Shown here one piece after another: positions 59,945 through 64,000 of a DNA stretch of 64,000 bases; the stretch's first letter is position 1, and each line of letters begins with the position of its first letter. The DNA comes from Solirubrobacter sp035555675 (GTDB lineage Bacteria; Actinomycetota; Thermoleophilia; Solirubrobacterales; Solirubrobacteraceae): contig DATMGH010000203.1 in assembly GCA_035555675.1 (NCBI GenBank), forward strand, positions 1 through 64,000, in the 5' to 3' direction. The notes under the pieces were generated by a model that saw only the letters and a list, made by a program, of their open reading frames with translations, made no database searches and was not told the origin of the DNA. Made by a program: the position numbers and the translations under genes.

Positions 59945-60696
59945 CGCTCGTCCGCACCGAGCTGCGCCTGCTCCGCCACGATCCCGTCCCCGCCGCGGTG
60001 CTGGTCGGGATGCCGGTCGTGCTGATGACGCTGCTCAGCGACGCGATGGGGCTGACGCTGTGGGCGCAGGGGTACGTCGGCGCCTCGGGGTCGGCGCAGA
60101 CCGTGCCCGGGATGGCGTGCGTGTTCGCGTCGTTCGCGATCGCGCTGGTCGGCTTCGCGGTCTTTCGCGAGCACGGCTGGCGCACGTGGCCGCGGCTGCG
60201 GGCGGCGGGCGTGTCCGGGCGGGCGCTGCTGCTCGGCAAGCTGGCGGTGCCGGCGGGGCTGCTGGCACTGCAGCACGTGGTGCTGTTCGGGTTCGGGGCG
60301 CTCTTCCTGGACCTGCGGGTCGCCGGGTCGTGGCTGGCGGTCGGGCTGGTCGCCGTCGCGTTCGGCGCGCTGGTGCTGGTGGGCGGGCTGGCCGCCGCGG
60401 CCGCCCTGGCGACGATCCAGCAGGTCAACGCGGTCACGAACCTGGGCGCGATGGTGCTCGGCGGCCTCGGCGGCGGGTTCGTGCCGGTCGAGCTGCTGCC
60501 GGACTGGATCGAGCCGCTCGCGCCGATCTCCCCCGTGTACTGGGCGATGCGGGGCTACCGTTCCGCGATCCTCGACGGCGGCGGCGTGAGCGACGTGCTC
60601 GGGCCGGTGGCGGTGCTGCTCGGCTTCGCCGTGCTGTTCGCGCTCGTCGCGCTGTGGCGCTTCCGAGCTGACGAGCCCAAGCGCGCCTGGGGCTAG
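59941..60696 (+). CDS. ABC-2 type exporter permease
   Basis: 251 aa with six membrane helices (VPAAVLVGMPVVLMTLLSDAM; CVFASFAIALVGFAVF; LLALQHVVLFGFGALFLDL; LAVGLVAVAFGALVLVGGLA; LGAMVLGGLGGGFVPVELLP; VLLGFAVLFALVALWRF) and the ABC-2 pattern 'GFVPVELLPDWIEPLAPISPVYWAM'. GTG 59941 overlaps the ATPase stop. Last gene of the siderophore operon. Confidence 0.88.
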   Translation: MTLVRTELRLLRHDPVPAAVLVGMPVVLMTLLSDAMGLTLWAQGYVGASGSAQTVPGMACVFASFAIALVGFAVFREHGWRTWPRLRAAGVSGRALLLGKLAVPAGLLALQHVVLFGFGALFLDLRVAGSWLAVGLVAVAFGALVLVGGLAAAAALATIQQVNAVTNLGAMVLGGLGGGFVPVELLPDWIEPLAPISPVYWAMRGYRSAILDGGGVSDVLGPVAVLLGFAVLFALVALWRFRADEPKRAWG

Positions 60697-60707
60697 GCGC
60701 GTTTTGG

Positions 60708-61076
60708 CTACGGCTCGATCGTCACGAACGCGATCGCGGCCGGGCCGTCGTGGCTCAGGCTCAGGTGCACATGCAGGTAGCCGGCCGCAGCCTGCACCTC
60801 ACCGTGCAGCTTCAGGCCGGGACGGCCGTACCCGTCGTCGACCACCTCGATCTCGCGCAGGTCGACGTGCGCGAGCCGCGGCGGCTGCCCGCGGCGCGCG
60901 CTCGACCAGGCCTTCACGAACGCCTCCTTGGCCGCGAACCGGGCCGCGAGCCGCCGCGGATCACCCTTCGCCGCGCGCTGCTCGCCGGCGGTGAACGTGC
61001 CGTCCACGAACCCGCTCGCGGCGTCCTCGAGCTGCGCCGCAAACCCCGGCACGTCGACCAAATCGACCCCGATCAA
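60708..61076 (-). CDS. acpS: Holo-[acyl-carrier-protein] synthase
   Basis: 122-aa phosphopantetheinyl transferase: GVDLVDV at the N-terminus (metal Asp), FTAGEQRA, ARFAAKEAFVKA (metal Glu and catalytic Lys) and HLSLSHDGPAAIAFV. It transfers the pantetheine arm to the carrier domain of the synthase encoded upstream. TTG 61076 overlaps that gene's stop (TTGA), as in mycobacterial fas-acpS. The start lies inside an inverted repeat that could modulate translation. Confidence 0.92.
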   Translation of the reverse strand: MIGVDLVDVPGFAAQLEDAASGFVDGTFTAGEQRAAKGDPRRLAARFAAKEAFVKAWSSARRGQPPRLAHVDLREIEVVDDGYGRPGLKLHGEVQAAAGYLHVHLSLSHDGPAAIAFVTIEP

Positions 61077-64000
61077 CCCTCAACCACCCTCTTAAAGGGG
61101 TCAGACCCCTTTCGGAGAGTTGAGGGTTGCTCGAGCAAGGTCGAGGCTTCCTCGTCGCGGGCTCGCTGCGGCTTGGGGCGGCGCACGGCGGGCGGGTGGC
61201 CGTGGCGCGCGGCGAGGCGGCGGCGGGCGCCTTCCGCGCGGCGGGCGCCGGCGCGGCGCAGGTAGTCCGCTCGCTCCGCCTCCGGGACCGCGGCCAGGAA
61301 GACGCCGGCGTCCGCGAGCGCCAGCACGGCGGAGACGTGGCCGAACCCGAGCGAGGTGACGAGCGCCGCGCGCAGGGGCTCCGACAGGCGGATCGGGCAG
61401 TCGCCGAGCGCGAGGTGGACGCCGCCGCGCTCCAGCGGGTCGACCGACTCCAGGTTGCGGTTGCCGGGCACGACGCCGGTCTCGAGCATGCGCAGGACGC
61501 CGTCGAGCTGCCAGGCGGCGGCGCCGCCCTTGGCGTGGCCGGTGACGGACTTCTGCGAGACGACCAGCAGTGGATTGCCGGGCGTGCGGCCGAGCGCGGT
61601 CTGGAGGCGCTCGTGCAGGTCGGCCTCGCCCGGGTCGTTGAGCTCGGTGGACGTGTCGTGCTTGGAGACCACGCCGAGGTCGTCCGCCGTCAGGCCGTGA
61701 CGCTCCAGCGCGTCCGCGAGCGGCCGCGCCGCGGCCAGCGCGCCCATGCCCGGCGCCGGGATCGACGTCTGCAGACCGTCCGCGAAGCTCCCCGCGTACG
61801 CGAGCACGCCGCGCACCGGCAGGCCGAGCGCGAGCGCGACGTCGCCGCGCACGACCAGCTGCGCTCCCCCGCCCTGGGCTTCCACGAACCCGGCGCGGCG
61901 CACGTCGTTGGCGCGCGACGCCTCGCCCGGCTCCAGGCCCATGGCGTCGAGGTCGTCGCTGCTCGCGGTCGCGCCCATGTCGGCGAACCCGGTCATGCCC
62001 TCCGGCGTGAGGTCATCGAAGCCGCCGGCGAGCACGGCCAGCGCGCCGCCGGAGCGGATCTTGTCGTAGGCGACCTCGAGCGAGACGGCGGCGGTCGCGC
62101 ACGCGCCGACCGGGTGGATCATCGGACCGTAGGAGCCGACGTAGGTCTGCACGGCGTGGGCGGCGACGACGTTGCCGAGGGACTCCTGCACGCGGTCGTT
62201 CTGGCGCGGCTCGGCCAGCAGGTGGTCGAGGAGCAGCCGGCGCAGGGACGCCATCCCGCCCATCCCGGCGCCCTGGGTGTTGGCGACCTGCGCCGGGTGG
62301 ACGTGGCCGAGCAGCTCCTCCGGGGTGAGGCCGGCGTCGGTGAACGCGTCGACCGTGCAGGCGAGGTTGACGAGCGCCATCCGGTCCGCGGTCGCGATCA
62401 GGTCGGCGGGGACGCCGAAGCGGGCGAGGTCGAGCCCTGTGGGCAGCTGGCCGGCGACGCGCCGGGTGTGCGGGACGGCGCGCGGGACGCGGATCTGGGT
62501 GCCCGCGGGCTGCGTCACACGCCAGCCGGACTTGAGCTTGCGCACGTGCTCGGGCGGGTACGCGCGGGCCTCCTCCTCGGTCTCGACCTCGAACGTCAGG
62601 TCGCTCTGCAGCGTCACCGGGGCGAGCACGGTCTGCCCGTGGGCGTCGATCGTGCCGTCGGACTCCAGCGCGCGGACGCCGATGCGGGCCGCGACGGCGT
62701 CCGCGTAGCGCTGGGCGAGGCGCGCTTCGGGGACCTCCTCGTTGGTCTGCGCGTCGATCCAGCGCCCGCGGTAGCGCTCGACCTCGTAGCGGACGAGGCC
62801 GGTCAGCCAGGCCAGCTCGGCGACCACGCCGGGGGAGTCGTGCTCGCCCAGCTCGAGCGCGAACCGGGTGGCGCCCGTGCCGCCGGGGCCGAGCTCGCCG
62901 GTGCCGGCGATCACGACGAGGTCCTCGGGGCGGAGGTCGTGGCGGTGGGTGGGGAAGTCGCGCGGGGCCTGGTCGGTGCCGGGGCTCGGGAGCGCTTCGA
63001 GGGCGGCGGGAGCGGCCGGCGGGGGCGCGGGTGCGGTGGGCAGCTCGGCGATCAGCGGCCGGAGCGCGGCGCGCAGGTTCGGGTGCTGGTTCAGGCCGCC
63101 GGAGGCGTCGACCTCGAGCGGGGCGTGGCCGCGCAGGGCGAGCAGCGCGGTCAGCAGCCAGCCGACCTCGTCGGGGTCGAACGTGCGCACGCCCAGGCGT
63201 TCCTCGACGAGTGGGGCGATCGCGTCGTTGGCGCCCATCAGGTTGGTGCCGCGGACCCAGCCGATGCGGGGCGCGATGATGCTCGTGTGCTCGCCCCAGG
63301 GCTCGGTGCGGGCGCGGTTCAGGAGCACTTCGAGCGCGGCCTTGGTCTCGCCGTACGGGCCGTCGCCGCCGAACGCGCCGTGGTTCGGGGAGAGCGGCAG
63401 CAGGACCGTGGTCGGGGCGAGCTGGCCGATCAGGCGCTGGACGCCGAGCAGCTGGAGCCGGATCGCGGGCTCGAAGGCCGCGCCGGCCTCGGTGGCGTCG
63501 CCGAGCGTCGGGATCGCGGCGAACGGGGCGAGCAGCGTGGGCGTGAACGGGTCCAGGCGCAGGTCGTCGCGGCCCTGGCGGCCGCCGCCGGGGTGCTTGA
63601 GCCAGTCGGCCAGCGCGTCGATGTCGGCGAAGCTCGCGAGGTTCGCGGGGACGACGTGGAGCTGTGCGCCGGGGCCGGCCGAGGTGCGGTAGAGGTCGCG
63701 GTAGAAGCGCCGCCGCTCGCGCGTGTCGGTCGAGGTGCCGACGACGACGGTCGCGCCGCCGCGCAGCAGGCGCCGGACGAGCGCCGCGCCGATCGAGCCC
63801 GGCGAGGCGCCGGTGACGAGCGCGGTCTCGTGACGCAGGTCGGGCGACGTCCTGAGCGCGGCGTCGAGCGCTTCGGCCAGCGCGGGCGCGGCGGCGGGGG
63901 GCGCGGTGACGGGCGCGTCCGGGTCGCCGGACGCGAGGCCGGCGACGATGTCGCGCGGCCGCGCGTCGTCGGGGTCAGGCGTCCCCGGCCGGGTGGGCCG
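61073..64000 (-). CDS. fas: Type I fatty acid synthase, C-terminal ketoreductase and ketosynthase region (5' end beyond window)
   Basis: 975 residues visible; the frame is open to the window edge. The first ~230 hold a ketoreductase (ALVTGASPGSIGAALVRRLL; YGETKAALE with catalytic Tyr/Lys). About 480-860 is the FAS-I ketosynthase: catalytic Cys in PVGACATAAVSLE, AGGFDDLTPEGMTGFADMGA, His in VVSKHDTSTELNDP and in SQKSVTGHAKGGAA. This order and these motifs match bacterial FAS-I of the mycobacterial type, not type II FabF. A basic tail of ~50 residues ends with RKGSDPFKRVVEG, encoded by a palindromic repeat. Confidence 0.9.
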   Translation of the reverse strand, partial: RPTRPGTPDPDDARPRDIVAGLASGDPDAPVTAPPAAAPALAEALDAALRTSPDLRHETALVTGASPGSIGAALVRRLLRGGATVVVGTSTDTRERRRFYRDLYRTSAGPGAQLHVVPANLASFADIDALADWLKHPGGGRQGRDDLRLDPFTPTLLAPFAAIPTLGDATEAGAAFEPAIRLQLLGVQRLIGQLAPTTVLLPLSPNHGAFGGDGPYGETKAALEVLLNRARTEPWGEHTSIIAPRIGWVRGTNLMGANDAIAPLVEERLGVRTFDPDEVGWLLTALLALRGHAPLEVDASGGLNQHPNLRAALRPLIAELPTAPAPPPAAPAALEALPSPGTDQAPRDFPTHRHDLRPEDLVVIAGTGELGPGGTGATRFALELGEHDSPGVVAELAWLTGLVRYEVERYRGRWIDAQTNEEVPEARLAQRYADAVAARIGVRALESDGTIDAHGQTVLAPVTLQSDLTFEVETEEEARAYPPEHVRKLKSGWRVTQPAGTQIRVPRAVPHTRRVAGQLPTGLDLARFGVPADLIATADRMALVNLACTVDAFTDAGLTPEELLGHVHPAQVANTQGAGMGGMASLRRLLLDHLLAEPRQNDRVQESLGNVVAAHAVQTYVGSYGPMIHPVGACATAAVSLEVAYDKIRSGGALAVLAGGFDDLTPEGMTGFADMGATASSDDLDAMGLEPGEASRANDVRRAGFVEAQGGGAQLVVRGDVALALGLPVRGVLAYAGSFADGLQTSIPAPGMGALAAARPLADALERHGLTADDLGVVSKHDTSTELNDPGEADLHERLQTALGRTPGNPLLVVSQKSVTGHAKGGAAAWQLDGVLRMLETGVVPGNRNLESVDPLERGGVHLALGDCPIRLSEPLRAALVTSLGFGHVSAVLALADAGVFLAAVPEAERADYLRRAGARRAEGARRRLAARHGHPPAVRRPKPQRARDEEASTLLEQPSTLRKGSDPFKRVVEG
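61074..61129. repeat. REP-like double palindrome at the fas/acpS junction
   Basis: Outer arms CAACCCTCAAC (61074-61084) and GTTGAGGGTTG (61119-61129); inner perfect palindrome AAAGGGGTC-A-GACCCCTTT (61094-61112). A further TTGCTCGAGCAA palindrome follows at about 61127-61138. It encodes the last residues of the synthase and overlaps the acpS start. Confidence 0.7.

Noticed and set aside
1..64000. Insertion sequences, CRISPR arrays, rRNA genes
   Set aside because: No transposase DDE gene, no regularly spaced repeats and no rRNA-like stretch were found on reading both strands.

Overview
The window is very GC-rich, densely packed DNA with frequent GTG and TTG starts and many 4-8 bp ATGA/GTGA gene overlaps. 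Gene content points to a high-GC actinomycete: FAS-I-type fatty acid synthase next to acpS, a DtxR-type iron regulator, and secreted SnoaL-like proteins with collagen-like Gly-Pro-Ala tails. The style resembles Thermoleophilia/Solirubrobacterales; that placement is inference, since no rRNA is present.

Region 1 (1-6207) is a catabolic locus. A branched-chain-type ABC uptake system (ATPase cut by the window edge, plus a lipoprotein binding protein) and a cupin-like protein read leftward; an SDR, an iron-type alcohol dehydrogenase and an aldehyde dehydrogenase read rightward as a coupled operon. Two perfect inverted repeats lie between the two transcripts. Region 2 (6208-18845) holds two paralogous secreted SnoaL-like proteins with near-identical promoters, an IclR regulator, a secreted M14 carboxypeptidase, and an ABC exporter (tandem ATPase plus an FtsX-like permease whose N-terminus is split off by a frameshift).

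Region 3 (18846-38593) is a ~19.7 kb integrative element inserted in the 3' end of a tRNA-Glu gene. A 22-bp direct repeat of the tRNA 3' end marks both ends, and a tyrosine integrase reads toward the regenerated tRNA. The element carries two large phage-like proteins but no recognisable capsid, portal or large terminase. It also carries a second tyrosine recombinase with a membrane coiled-coil protein and a PD-(D/E)XK-like protein, a three-gene membrane operon, and a replication module (winged helix, RepA-like ATPase with iteron-like repeats, zinc ribbons, Xis-like protein). Two of its operons start from nearly identical promoter-hairpin leaders. It looks like a phage satellite or a reduced prophage.

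Region 4 (38574-43404) has tRNA-Glu(CTC), tRNA-Leu(CAG), an FHA protein, an MFS transporter whose start codon sits at the centre of a 28-bp palindrome, and modABC for molybdate. Region 5 (43401-61129) is mainly iron: a seven-gene leftward operon (secreted protein, siderophore-binding protein, fused FecCD permease, ATPase, then an enolase-superfamily epimerase, a DUF1611/DgcN-like protein and a GNAT-acyl-CoA synthetase fusion), a divergent DtxR regulator, and a rightward NRPS-independent hydroxamate siderophore operon (IucC-acyltransferase fusion, N-monooxygenase, second IucA/C synthetase, second acyltransferase, ABC exporter). A ~47-bp near-identical sequence sits at the starts of the import ATPase and the export ATPase. 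Region 6 (60708-64000) has acpS and the C-terminal KR-KS part of a FAS-I-type synthase, with a REP-like hairpin inside its 3' end.
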